Shown: positions 23,344 to 35,637 of the stretch, piece after piece
Layout: each line of letters opens with the position of its first letter
How positions within the stretch are numbered: position 1 is the first letter of the stretch
From: Branchiostoma floridae
Lineage: Eukaryota; Chordata; Leptocardii; Amphioxiformes; Branchiostomatidae
DNA: 64,000 nucleotides
Direction: 5' to 3'
NCBI RefSeq assembly: GCF_000003815.2
Contig: NC_049986.1
Location: 13,265,805-13,329,804, forward strand
Notes under the pieces: generated by a model
What the model was told of the DNA's origin: nothing
Databases searched by the model: none
The model's input: the letters and a program-made list of their open reading frames with translations, nothing else
Made by a program: the position numbers and the translations under genes

Positions 23344-26300
23344 TTATTGACGAAAGTCAAACGACGGCGTGTAATTCTGTGTGGATCCGACAGATGGCGC
23401 ATCCTTCGTCCTAGACTGTGTTGTGCCCTCGCTGTCCTGCGACGAAGTCTCAGAACCCAGAGCATCCCGCCCTCTCCTAACAGGTGGCGAAACGGGGTCT
23501 TTAGGAATAGGTATATCATTAACCCACCCGAATTTGTCTTTTCCCGCCGTTTTTGAGATGTCGGCGGTCCCGGGAAGGAGATCAGGAAGGTCAGTCAAAG
23601 ACTGCTCTGGGAACGGAATGACAGTCCTTCCCGTGCTGGTGTGCCGCGTCAGTAAGTCGCTCCCACGGAAGGAGTAACGGTAGACCGTAGGCGTGGTGGA
23701 ACCGCGGCTCCCTCCGCTTCTGGGCAGCGCCGTGTCGTCTGTTAACCGGCTCTGCCTCGAGGTGCCTGCTCCCGGGCGCCGGGACGACACCGACGCCGCC
23801 CACTCGCGGTACTCTGCCCACGATGCCATCGACAGCGCGGACACGGGCTTAGAACGGCGTCCGTATGTAGTGTCTGTCGTCCTACCGACTCTACTCGCCA
23901 AGCTGTCGTCTTCGCTTATGATTTCTAGACGGTTAGATGTTGAGGTTTTTGGAGGACTCTTTGCTCCGAAGGAAGCCGGCTGGTACCCGTTCTGTCTCGG
24001 CTCGATTTCAATTGACCGTGCACTCCGAACTGATGTTGACGCAGAGCTAATAAGTTTGAATAGAGAATAGAAAGTCTCAACGTTAACGATGCAAAATGAT
24101 GAGAAAATGTCGACATATAAATAAATGACATATTCTGTACCAAAAACCTATACATATTGATATAAAAGAACGGTAGCGTTTTATTCTGTGCATACGTTTT
24201 ACTTAGCGTCCCATCAGTGGACAGAACCTTAACCTAGTACATGTACAGTAATAAACCTACCCCGGTGTCAGTGTCGGTGAGTCCGTGGTGTCCAGCGTGG
24301 TACTGGACAGAAGATGTCGGGATCCCACCCACTGGTCCCGCACATTATGTAAATGGTCATCTGTGATGCGACAAAATAGTCAGCATTCAGTCATTGTGGG
24401 GTATCTTATCAATATCTGTACATTCACCTGAAATGATAATGATAAAATGGTTATTAGTATGCATGGTATCATATACTGTACGTATTCCGTGCTGCGTAGC
24501 CAAAGCCAGATCCATTATAAAGCCGTGGCGTCCATGCATCTCTGACCGAGCCGAGCATAGTACAATAGAGACAGTCAGGAAACAGGAATGTCCACATCAT
24601 GCAGACTAGAAGGATACGTCTACTGATGATATTGCAGGATATAGAAGTGGGAGTGACATGTCCTCGTGGGGAATGAGCGTCTCGCTACATAGCGCTGGAT
24701 TGTGATATAAAAATTCGGATCCGTGATATTGAACTTGTTTCAGGTGCACTTTCTGTAAACGAAAACTGAGCAGTTAAGCTGTCATTACCTGCTAGATACC
24801 CGTGTAAACTGTAGGTGCTGCTTGTCCATTTGTGCGTGTTCTGCGCGTGAGTAACTAGGAATGAGACCATTACATGCAGTCGCCAGTGCTACTTAGAAGT
24901 ACTGGTATTGGTCAGTGACATTCAAGACACCAAGATGTCTGCCAGCGTCACCTGTCGGCGCGGATTGTACAGGGCAGTGTACTGTGGCCGGTCTGACGTG
25001 TCTGGAGTTATCCTGTCCGGGCGCCTGTATAGGAGAGTTCCACGCAGTGCTCCAGAGACTGAAGGAGTTTTGCGTCCACTGGTTGTGGACAGAGTGAAGA
25101 TAAAGGCTGGCTAAAGGGCGGATAGAGTTGTTCAGGTAAGGAGGTTTAGACAGCACACAATTAACTCTGAGGTTAAATTTAAATAGAAAGGTAAAGGTAG
25201 TCTCAAAGCCTTTCCTAACTATCTTCACATTTCCTAATCCGTAAACATCAGGGACCTTACGAAAGATCTCCAAGCAGATGTATGGCCTCGAACTGTTCAC
25301 TTTTTGCTTGATTTGTGCGTTTTTCTTTTTCTGTAAACTGACGAATTAAGACTCATGCGCACACACATACATCTGCTTAGAGGTGTCGAAAAATGTTCCA
25401 TGCCGGCTGACGTCAGAGCGGAACAACTGACCTGATCCCGAGCTGAGGGTGTCCGATGACGTAGACACAGTGTCCACGGACGTCACACCCGGCTCCACCT
25501 AGCAACCAGAGGAATGAGAAGTTTTAAAATTATGTTTGGATGGCGTTCTTAAACTTTATTGTCCGACTTGAACTGAAAATATGTACATGGAATTAAGATC
25601 TATCTAATTGCCTTGAGATGAGCTACCGCGACTATAATGATGTCTCGGTCTCTATCACCACGTACCTTATGTTGTCGACGTTTCATTCTGTTCTTGTTCT
25701 TCCACCGCTCTACCCGAGCCCGTACCTCCACCAGTGACGTCACGTGCTGCAGTTCTTCTCGCTGGCGCTGGGAACGAAATAGGCGTTATCTATAATCAAT
25801 AAATGGAACTCTTCCACGAATAATTGTTAAAGAACGCAATCTGTATCCCTTTAGAAATCGTGTACCTTTATGTCTGTTCTACATCAAAGAACGTAATCTG
25901 GATCCCTTTAGAAATCGTGTACCTTTACGTCTATTATCGTCACTGTTATCCTTTGACATTGTTACCGTAGTGTCTCCAGGGTTATCATTACTGTAACCAT
26001 AAAAAACTACCATTGTCAAAGTTAATGTGTGTGATTTCTCACCAATGGCAAGGTGGCAAGAAGTTTCTGCCTTTCCTCCTCCTCGACGAGACCGTCCGGC
26101 TTCCTGCCCCAGCGCTCCTCGGCCGTCTCCGGCCTGCCCTCGGACCCCGCGCTGGCGGGCCGCCGCAGCCTGGCGCTGGACCGCCCGGTGTCAGACCGGA
26201 GCGAGCCGGCTGTGTCTGGTCTCAGAGAGCCAGCTGTATCTGGTCTTATAGAACCAGCTGTGAATGACTTTATCGAATCAGCCGTACCCGGTCTCAGAGA

Positions 26301-29300
26301 ACCAGCTGTGTCCGGTCTCAAAGAACCAGCTGTGTCCGGTCTCAAAGAGCCGGTTGTGTCCGGACGGATAGATCCAATGGTATCTACAAGTAAATGCACA
26401 TGGATGGAATTATCCAGAAATATTTTGACAGCATAATCATTCTTCTACTCTACGCAGAGACGAATCCACGTCATCAGAACCCCGACTTAGCGGGTTCGAA
26501 TCTACATAAAAGAATGAGCAAATTATGCTGAGCCGTTTTTCTTATTCGGTTAGCTAATACATACTATATAGGTGATCAATTCAACCACTATTATACACAG
26601 ATAATTATCATAAGGCATCTTTACTTTCAATTGATAACAGGTCATTTGTACACTAAAGTTGTGATCAGACAGCCATACTTTCAAGTTGACCCTAGGCCTT
26701 CTCCAGTTACCTCATTCAGCCAATGTATCGTAGAATCGTATGTATTTCTTGCGGGAAAATCACAAAATCTAGATTTACTTCTGAATGCCCAGAATTTGCT
26801 CAAGATACAAAATGTAGTTAAGTACCTTCCTCTTCCAGGTCAATCAGCTCGGTACTGTTCGCTCTGACCTCAGTTCGGCTGGCAGGACGACTCACGTTAT
26901 CATGTCTCAGCCCTGACCGTAAACTGAACCTGGAGCCCTGTCAGGTAACATAGGTGGGAATACAGGCTGACATTAATAGTCATTACTATTTCTTGATATT
27001 AAAGCTTATAGATGGAAAAGCAATGATCACACGATTTTTGTATGTCACAGGTCGAAGAAAACTTCGGACCTTTCATCTGCATTATGACGACATGTTAACT
27101 CACGCCAAATAGTAATTACTCGAGCAATTAGATATGATTTTAACCGTTTCCAAAATCATATACAGTTGCTTGAGTAATTACTATTTGGCGTATCTTTCTA
27201 CCTGGATGTCTAACCTTCATCAATGTGATAACTCATCATGAACGACGTTCAACATATCGAGTTGTTTTGATGTCATGGATGCCATAACTACCGCTGCATT
27301 CGAAATACAGATATTTTTTGTTGTGCTTAAAGACACTCTGTTCCCCACCTTCACACCGGCTGCCATCACCAGACCACGAAGGTCCTCCTCCGTGTGGCCG
27401 TCATGTCCATCCAGACGGGACGACTGGCCGCCATCTTGCCACGCCTCGTCAACTAACGGGGCCCTGTAGATATCTGATCGTGGCGAAAAGGAAAACATTA
27501 TAGTATTGCATTTTGTATTGAATTTTGTCAAACACCGTTGGCTTGTAATAGTGAAACAAAGTTGTTATAGTGGTTTTACAATAAATCAGAATCATTTACA
27601 ATAGATGTATGGGATCAGCCCATCGCTTGATGAAGTCAGTATAAGTAGACATAATGATATACCAGTTTCTGTCACCCACAGTATGGCAAAATGAATTGAC
27701 ATAAAGTTAACCATCAGGTAGCTCTGCACTGTCTGCACTCAAAATTATTTACCTGTCGACCTTTTGTTCTGTACCCTGGTGACGTCACCGCCAGGGATCC
27801 ACAGTGTTCCCTTAACCTCATCTTCGTCGACAACTTTCTCAAATCTGTCAAATACACGTTATTTAGATACTTAAGTGTTAGAATATGAAACACCCAACTT
27901 ATTTCAGTACAAACATGACAATTTGGCTACTAACAAGTTATGTTGCCTTATTGGTCAGTTTTCTACTGGGATGATGCGTAAATAGGATATTGCATTATGT
28001 ATATCTCGTGTCCGCACTACAAGAAGCGTGACCATATTTGTTGAGAAAACTAGAACCGTACTCTTTTTTTCTGATTGAAGGCAGCAGAAGTGTGTCGACT
28101 ACTTACCCTGTTCTTCCACAGCAGCTGCACGTCCGTTCCCACCATGCCTTGCAGAACGTCAGGTTGAGACAAATGAGTATGGTGGCGAACAGGAAGATAC
28201 AGCCCAGTATGGTGAACACTGCTGGTACCGTCTGGATCCACGGTACTACTGCTGCACTGGTCACATTCGTCACTGGATAGCGAACGAACGGGATATACTT
28301 AGTAGTGTGATATTATGTGTTTTTAGCGAAGAAACGGGATATAGTGTGATATTATATGGTTTTGGTGTGATTTGTATTTTGGTGTGATTTGTATCTCTCT
28401 GTTATGTTCTATCTGACCCTTACCTTCCTTATGACCTCAATGAAAAGAGCTTCTTTCTTTAAATTACGGACCAGGATTGTTACATTCGCCGAACGTTAAT
28501 GTTTTGAGTAGCGTTTGTTTGTATGAACGCTCGTCTGTATGTATACGTTTAATTTGTGTGAATAATCAATTTTCATGTCCCTGTATGGCAGTTTCCCATA
28601 CGATTTTTGTAGTTGTAGTTAGCTCTTGTTTCAGATATAAATGCTTTTTTTTTTTTAGTTTTCATAGCAAAAGTTCATAGCAAGTCCAAAAGTTTCCGTC
28701 AAGTCATATATTATAACAGAACTAACTAAGGCTCACATATGGTGGTATTATGGGCGATTATTTCCTGCTGGTATTTTTCCAAACGATGATTGATGGCTTT
28801 ATCAATTCCAGCGCACAAGTCACTCCCATATGCGGGCGGTAGACATCTATATCGATCCATCACAGGTGAGGTCATTCCTCCTGCCAGACAAATGTTGCCA
28901 ACACAAACAGGAACAGTTGTTTGTCTTTCTCCTAAAGGTCACAGTTCATTTCATCCAATTGGTCTCGAAGAAAGAAGAGTGTTTGCCGCAGTACGTTTTC
29001 CTAGTAAATACCATTATTGTGGATGGTCAAAATGGGGAACGATTTCGGTGATACTGAAATTTGTTGTGGTAACTTTGTGAATTGGGAATTCACCGCTTTA
29101 CCTTTTGGTCAATCCTTTGTGTTGATAGTTTGTCAAATGTATCGTCAAACATTTGTCAAGTCGTTCCAACAGAAAATATTTAAAATTCATCAAGCTTTTG
29201 TTGAACTAAACGTGCACATGTTCTGAACGGTATAGCACTAGTCGTAATAAAGTATTGATATTCATGTATTGCAGGTGTGCACACATGTATTTGGGATGGT

Positions 29301-30212
29301 CTAGATCTATGTCACAACACAGCCTTCAAATCAGAAAACGAATTATTTCTAGCTCATATCTTTTGATTTTCGAAGAGTGAAAAAATCACGCCATGTTTTC
29401 AACCATTACCGGAAGATCTAAGTATCGGTTTGTGTGTTTAGCATACCTAATCGTATCCCTGGATGACTCTGCTATGATAGCACCGTACTTACGCAAAGTG
29501 GGGCTTACGGTAAACGTATTGTAGTAGAACGTTCCGATAGAATGCAATCTAAAGGCTGCCGTCACTTACTTCGGTGCAAATGGCTACAGTTAATTGAAAT
29601 ACAATACCGAGGGGCTCTATTGACAGTAATCTGGACTTTTAGAAGTTTTAGCTTAGATGGCATGGATATAGGACTGTAACTACATCAAAAAGCATGTACT
29701 TTCATACAGACAATACTTCTTAATTTGTGCTCTATCCATCATATTCTAGAACAAATTGTAGGATGAAATTGGGCCCAGATCGGCAGAGGCAAATGCGTAA
29801 AGACATTGATAAAGGAAACAGATTGCGTGTCGCCGTGGTTTTACGCCTCTGTGTTGCTACTGTGACTGCCCAGGTGCCGTCACTGTCACACAAATGTGTA
29901 CGGAAACATCCTCACCTGGCGCCGCCGTGCTCATGGTGCCGTCGGACGATTCACTGACACTGTGATGATATCTGAAATTCCAGAGTACCTCCGCGAGTTT
30001 TGTGTTAAGACATACCACCTTCGCGACTGTATCCTCGTCCAGTATTTGGTACGTCCCAAGATGTGGGAGATCGTCTTCTATTCTACCGTCTAACAAAAGG
30101 TCATGTTGCTGCCATGGCGACGTCTCGCCAAACGTGCCCGCTGTTTTCCAGGTGTACACACTCCACCCCCTGAAGTGTGTTCTCGGCAAAAACAAAATAG
30201 AAAAGGCGGCCT
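23344..30212 (-). CDS. uncharacterised single-pass membrane protein, N-terminus not found
   Basis: I do not recognise the family. Exons that join in phase: 30212-29916, 28272-28107, 27844-27753, 27473-27349, 26937-26826, 26383-26043, 25767-25666, 25498-25432. The first encodes a presumed extracellular segment (GTFGETSPWQQHDLLLDG ... NTKLAEVLWNFRYHHS). The second has one hydrophobic helix (TVPAVFTILGCIFLFATIL) followed by a Cys-rich, basic stretch. The rest is a polar cytoplasmic tail with eight copies of an 8-residue RPDTAGSL-like repeat in exon 26383-26043 and a basic RWKNKNRMKRRQHK patch. Further probable exons are about 25069-24961, about 24312-24268 and 24046-23344 (ending TPSFDFRQ, stop). 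Their phases do not all connect, so a small exon is missed or a base is in error. The upstream exon and signal peptide were not found. Confidence 0.6.
25829..25942. repeat. 57-bp tandem duplication in an intron
   Basis: The block AAAGAACGCAATCTGTATCC ... is repeated 57 bp later with few changes (copies from 25829 and 25886). Confidence 0.8.
26180..26383 (-). repeat. 24-bp coding minisatellite (RPDTAGSL-like octapeptide)
   Basis: On the minus strand about eight 24-bp units encode (R/K)(P/S)(D/G/F)T(A/T/I)(G/D)S(L/I) repeats in the membrane protein's cytoplasmic tail. Spacing is regular, with one diverged unit (KSFTAGSI) in the middle. Confidence 0.85.
27103..27190. mobile_element. 88-bp foldback MITE
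   Basis: Arms of about 40 bp (27103-27143 and 27151-27190) are near-perfect inverted copies: CGCCAAATAGTAATTACTCG against its complement at the right end. No clear target duplication is seen. Confidence 0.65.
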
Positions 30213-31769
30213 CTGGTGATGTCACAATTCACGTTATTCATTAACCTCATTAATCTTTATGAGAATGGAGATATTTCAGAAGTCATCCTGGAGAGGAAAC
30301 AAATCTTTCTAACCGTAAATCATGTTAACAGGAACACGCTATAGATGATAAAGCACACCGGGACGAATCATTAACTGTTACCCGAGGTTTAAAGATGAAA
30401 GGTGGTCTGCTCTGACCAAACATTGCTGCATAGAAAGGAGGAAAGTGTGAATATTTGCCACCCCCGTCTGTTGTGTTATACATGTATTTTCTCCATGTAT
30501 TATTTTACTCTTTCTGGTGCATTCATATGATAGGTTGACTGAATTCCAAATCTTTTGTTTGCATAATACGGCATGCATAATATGGCATGAATAATATGGC
30601 ATGATTTCAGACCTAACATAATATAAAGTTCTCTACAATTTCAGTTGTTAGAAAACAGTTTAATTTGCCCCTGCATCAACAATTTTTTAACAAAAGCATT
30701 TTTATACTTTATACCTTATCTTATAAGCTTACATTTCCAAAGTATAGCTATAGCTAGTCTCTCGGTTACAGGCATGCTTCTGCAAGCCTCGACGCCTTAT
30801 CAAAAGTTCCATCCCGACTTTACAAAAATCAATGCATTGAAGGCAAACACAAGCCACTAATCTTTTGTACAGGTTTACCCCTGGAGAGGCTTTTACCTTC
30901 TTTTAAGTGAATGTCAACCTGTCTACATACAGACGGTACCGCATTGTTCGATCATGACATCCGGACAAGCTACGCCACAGGGACCGCAAATATTGTGGGC
31001 TGTTGTTATTGACTGGGGTGACATTGAGGTTCGGCCGCTACCTGACTCCCTGTGTTCGCTTTTGTCCCGCTACGATTGTTAGCCCCCTATGTACTAAGGA
31101 AACCCACTAATGATACATACACATCTATCGTGGGGATTGACAGGAATATTTTATTGTTCAGACAGGTTGCTCAAGGGAACTGGGAGCTTTTATAGCTACA
31201 CAATCATATGATGTTTATTTGTGCGTCGTGTAAAAATGTTTAATTACATAACATATCTTCGACGTGAAATGAAATTAGTTATCACATCAGAAAATAGACT
31301 GACGTTTGGTAAACATTCTCAACACACTAATGAGATGTACACCTCTGAGATGTTGGTCGATCACCTTCTGTTTAAAGAAGGGTCCCTGAAGAGGTCACGC
31401 AGAAGAATTAGGAAGAATTGCACTGTATATCACACGTACGGATATCATAACAATCCTGACAATGACGTTGGTTATGACACTTTGATCTTATTTGTTTGTG
31501 CCTTCTCTATATTTGAACTCTGAAACCTGACTATCGTTTGTTTTAGAGTTCTACACCCGTACACATGTGTGTGTAGCACATATCAAGGTATGCTAACCTG
31601 TTATAACATTCTGTCTCTACGAAAATATTTTACTCATCGAACTATTAATTCCACTTGCTAGAACACGTACAACATTTCCTCTCTGTGGTATTGGCCCTGC
31701 CTTCCCCATAAATCGTGTGAACATGATAATGATAACCTCTTGGGGGTTTGATGTTGCGTCACGTGCACG
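30213..31769. other. spacer upstream of the membrane-protein exons
   Basis: The missing 5' exon(s) of the membrane protein should lie here or further upstream, but I could not place one. A small tandem repeat of a GCATGAATAATATG-like unit lies at 30560-30603. Confidence 0.35.
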
Positions 31770-34700
31770 TCACTTCCGTCCCATCCTAAACGTGAGACAG
31801 ACGGAGACGTGGTCCGTCAGCCCCGCGAAGTGCGTCACTGAACGGTACCGTACAGGGGTCTACAACAGAACAGGTAGGAAGTCAATTTTCTGATGACGAA
31901 GAAGTATAATCTCTTTACAAATTTAAAACAACGTTTTGTTTTGCATTTGCTACTTGCCTCTTGACACTGTAAAAAGGGGCAATCAAAATTGGCATCAAAG
32001 TTAAAGCCTTCGTAAATAGGGTTTAAGAAAGACGTAATACCCACCACGGTACACCCGCCGCCTAGCGCGTCGGTCCTGTACAGCACCTTGTCCACTCTCA
32101 CCCTGCCGGACGTCTCGGGCACATCGTCCTCATCGTGTCTCACAGCCTTCTCCTCCTCCCACACCATGTCTGTGAGTACAACAGTGAAACAGGTCAATGG
32201 GAAGTTGGGAACCTTCGTCCAATGAGGCACGTTTGCAGCTTCATCACATGATCAGATAACGTTGGTTACAACTGAACTACAAGCGATCGGCCAATTAGTC
32301 ATACTATCCCCAGTCACTCAATATCATACAACCCCAAACGAATGAGCACAACAGGACAAGGTGAACTTTGGTCCAATGGCGGAAGATGCAGCTGCATCAA
32401 ATGATAAGATAACGTGACTGGTTACAACAAACTACAAGCAATCACCCAGTGCATCATAGTATCCCCACCCGCCCAATGATATAGAATAACCAAAACGAAT
32501 GTCACAAAAGATGAACCAGGGACAGCAGATGCATCTGAGATGACAAAGATAATCTGAACCAGTAGCAAAAGTCGTACCCATTGTGGGATTTCTGACGGTA
32601 GCGTCCAGTAGGTACCTGCCCTGGAGGTGCCGCTGCCTCAGTGTGGCCGCCATTCGCCCATGGGTGGAGATGGCCTCGTCGTACAGAACCACCTGCCGCA
32701 TCTCTGTACCTGCAACAGTGGAGATGGGGAATTTTGCCATAGCAAGATTGCTTTCACTCATTGTCTCTCTGCTTTCGGTAAACCTTACTGACACCCAAAG
32801 GAAGAGAAATTTGACTCACGAGTTAGATGTATATATTAAGTCTTTCTACGGAGAGGGAAAGAGGCCATTTAATATTTACATCAGAACCCATCAACATTCC
32901 CTCAACCAAGACGGGGGCCGATACCGACTTCCAAGCACCTTTGAGCCACTGCTGTCGTCACAATTCCGGTCTGGATGTGTGAAATAGGCTTTGGGTCATT
33001 TCATCCTGTAAAGGATCATAACCGGACTGATCGAAAGCTTGTTAAAGCGCTTTATTATGTGCACAGACAAGTTTTAAATTGTAGCATATAGTTGATTACA
33101 GATGAACTTACATTCAAGTATAGCTCACCTATTGTCCACGGCTTGTCCCGCCCTTTCTGCAGACTGCACACGTCCTGATAAACATCCATGAAGGGGTGGG
33201 TCCAGGAGCTCTTGTACCCTGACATCAGGCATGGAAGGAAATAGGAATGCTTCGAATATTGTACATCTAGGAAAATAAAGCCATAACATAGCTATATACG
33301 AGAGACAGCTCCCATTAAGTTTGTAATCACCTGGTGACATGTTGTCGAAATTGAAATCTCCACACACCACGTCTACGGCGACCGTCTCGTTCCCAGTTTT
33401 CGTGGACAGGCGGAACTCTTGTAACCAGGTTTGCATCAGAGTGAGCTGAGTCGTCTGGACGGGCCGCGTCCCTGTAGGAAAATAAGTGATGATATTCAGA
33501 TCATGTTTGTCATACTATGGAATTTTAATGTTTTCGTTTTGTTTACTACCAAAAGCCTGTTCGGAAAGGTAGAAACAACATAAATTGCAGATAAATATTA
33601 ACTGTTTCGCACCTTGGTACGCCTGGAGATGCGTTGTTGCAACATAGCCCATAACGTCGCGACCATGGCTTGTCCCAAGATGTATCTGAATGGAAAAGCG
33701 GAACATCAAAAGAGTTGTTAGTAACCGCGGCAAATGGTCTGTCAAGCGTATGTTTGAAAGTACCTTTGAAGTATTTTTGTATCATTATTCAAATAATTTA
33801 AGTCTGTATTGTACCTTAAAGCAATACACATGATTAACAGATATGGAATTTTTCTCACCTTGATCATCATCAGCCCTTTAGCAACATAGACGTCCTGTTT
33901 GGTTTTGACTCTAAACGGCTTGAACTCTGCTGCCAGAATTGGGTACTTGCTTGCAATCAGAAGTCCTGAGTTCAAACCCCACCTATGATATAACGTAAAA
34001 GAGATACATAAAACTTATTGACAATGATTCTAGGTAGTGATATTCAAAAGAAAAGAGAAAATTTTGAAGCAGGTATAAGACATCAAGAGATAGCGAGAGA
34101 AAAGATGTCCTTTAAGTTTCATTCCAGACTTTAAAAGAATACATCTTGCCTATAGGCTACATCATGAGTACATCTTGAACATACTGATTTCATTGTATAG
34201 ATGACATCGGCGCGCACAATTTTCGTTTGTTTCCAAAAGATTTTCGACCTTACTGTAAATCGTATAAAGCGGCTGTAAATGAGCACATATCTGCCGTAAA
34301 TTGCAAAACTAACTTGTTAGTAAAGCTGCAGATTCCGACGTCAGAAATGACGTAACCGTAACATTTCAGCAGCTCCTTAGTCAGCCTTCGTGACGCGTCG
34401 GAGTAAACACTTCCTGGAAACAGAAGACGTCTACATTCGGCGGGAAAGTGGAGTCTACCGACGACTGGAACTCCTCACTTGTACCGTACCCGGATGGATC
34501 TAGGGTACGTTTGTCTGATCGTTGTGTCTGTGACTTGACAACGCGCTTCCCCACTTCTATGGTCCTCCATTTTGAGTGACATAAGTTGTTGATCCGTGCC
34601 AGTGAATCCGGTAACAGGCAAACGTTAGCTGTCGCTACTGTAAAGTCAGTTGGAGCTACGGAGAAACATACAACGTGCTAGTAGTTGCTGATACGGCATG

Positions 34701-35637
34701 CAACAATCACGATATCAAAAAGTATCGTCGTTATGANNNNNNNNNNNNNNNNNNNNNNNNNNNNNNNNNNNNNNNNNNNNNNNNNNNNNNNNNNNNNNNN
34801 NNNNNNNNNNNNNNNNNNNNNNNNNNNNNNNNNNNNNNNNNNNNNNNNNNNNNNNNNNNNNNNNCCTCCCCATACCTTACTTTACGCCATAAAGCAAAAG
34901 ACTTTTAACCCCAAAAAAGATGGCTGTTTCTTCGCTTCTTCTTCAGTGCATGTTTGTATTTATAAATTCCCGTCATTCTACAATTCATCCTATGTAAATT
35001 ATTGCATACCTTCCTCGTTTGCAGTGCGCCTATCTGTAGGACTGCTTGCGGTCTGATACAAAAACGGTCGTCTGAAGGGCCCGGATGTCACCCGGAAGAT
35101 GGCGCCAATTATAGACAGCGGAGTGCAGACTAGGAACATCACGAGGAGAACCCCAATTTTCAAACATGTCCACAAGCGATGCCATACCGTCCTCTCCTGG
35201 AGATTGGACATCACAACAACACTGTGGTCAGTTTACCAAATATTGCTGATGTCTAGTATAATCTCCTGCCAAGATGAACAGATTTTATTTTATGTCAAGA
35301 TTTATACCCATACCTGTCGCCAATTCAAGCATGATGACAAGCCTCTTTGAAGCTGCTGTTTTATTTAACGCTATCTATTCGGAAAATGCCTTGATGACGG
35401 TACGCGACACTAAATCCACACAACCTAGATCGAACGTCTGAACGTGATGTTATACAAGGCATTACAAGTTTTGAAGACCACATATACCTGCCGTTCTGGT
35501 GTAGTTAGAATATAGGCCGACAGGAGTACGTCTATGGTCCACACGCCGGGTGCCAGCAGGACGGACGACAAGCCTGCCATCACTGCCGGCAGTCCGTCCG
35601 GGTACAGACCCTCACTCGGCACAGGCGGAGACTTCAT
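31770..35637 (-). CDS. SMPD3: neutral sphingomyelinase 2-like phosphodiesterase (SMPD3-like)
   Basis: It hydrolyses sphingomyelin to ceramide and phosphocholine at the inner leaflet of plasma and Golgi membranes. Exons: 35637-35488, 35221-35010, 34655-34314, 33982-33859, 33685-33613, 33471-33331, 33218-33129, 32709-32578, 32169-32045, 31859-31770. Exons 1-2 carry two hydrophobic segments (VWTIDVLLSAYIL; LKIGVLLVMFLVCTPLSIIG). Exon 3 has ATANVCLLPDSLARINNL and the metal-binding Glu motif FQEVF. Exon 4 has LNSGLLIASKYPI, exon 6 DVVCGDFNFDN, and the last exon the catalytic-His motif AGLTDH. Length is about 493 aa against 655 in human; the long vertebrate linker is nearly absent. Two oddities: a one-base frame change near 34404-34408, right after QEVF, and exons 1 and 2 whose phases do not join. 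Both could be sequencing errors or, for the second, a missed micro-exon. Confidence 0.85.
32218..32520. repeat. about 150-bp imperfect tandem duplication in SMPD3-like intron 8
   Basis: Copies from about 32218 and 32373 share CCAATG, GATAACGT, GGTTACAAC, ACTACAAGC and TATCCCCA blocks in the same order. Confidence 0.6.
32840..32985 (+). mobile_element. Penelope-like element fragment (GIY-YIG C-terminus), copy 1
   Basis: A plus-strand frame encodes [20 protein letters not shown], matching the conserved end of Penelope-like endonuclease domains. It is a short, broken relic in an SMPD3-like intron, opposite to the gene. A longer relative lies at 42394-42560. Confidence 0.55.
34199..34313. repeat. 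dispersed ~110-bp repeat abutting the SMPD3-like exon 3 donor
   Basis: The stretch from GATGACATCGGCGCGC to ATTGCAAAACTAAC shares ordered blocks with 53961-54090: GATGACATC-GCGCGC, TTTCCAAAA, CTGTAAATCGTA-AAAGC and ATTGCAAAA. It ends exactly at the splice donor of exon 3. Confidence 0.6.
34737..34864. other. assembly gap (128 N)
   Basis: Unresolved bases inside SMPD3-like intron 2. Confidence 1.

Noticed and set aside
26485-26508. GGGTTCGAATCTAC resembling a tRNA T-arm
   Set aside because: No paired acceptor, D or anticodon arms upstream; treated as chance or an old SINE trace.
33958-33984. tRNA-like B box (GAGTTCAAACCCC) on the plus strand
   Set aside because: It is the complement of SMPD3-like coding exon 4 and has no A box or acceptor stem.
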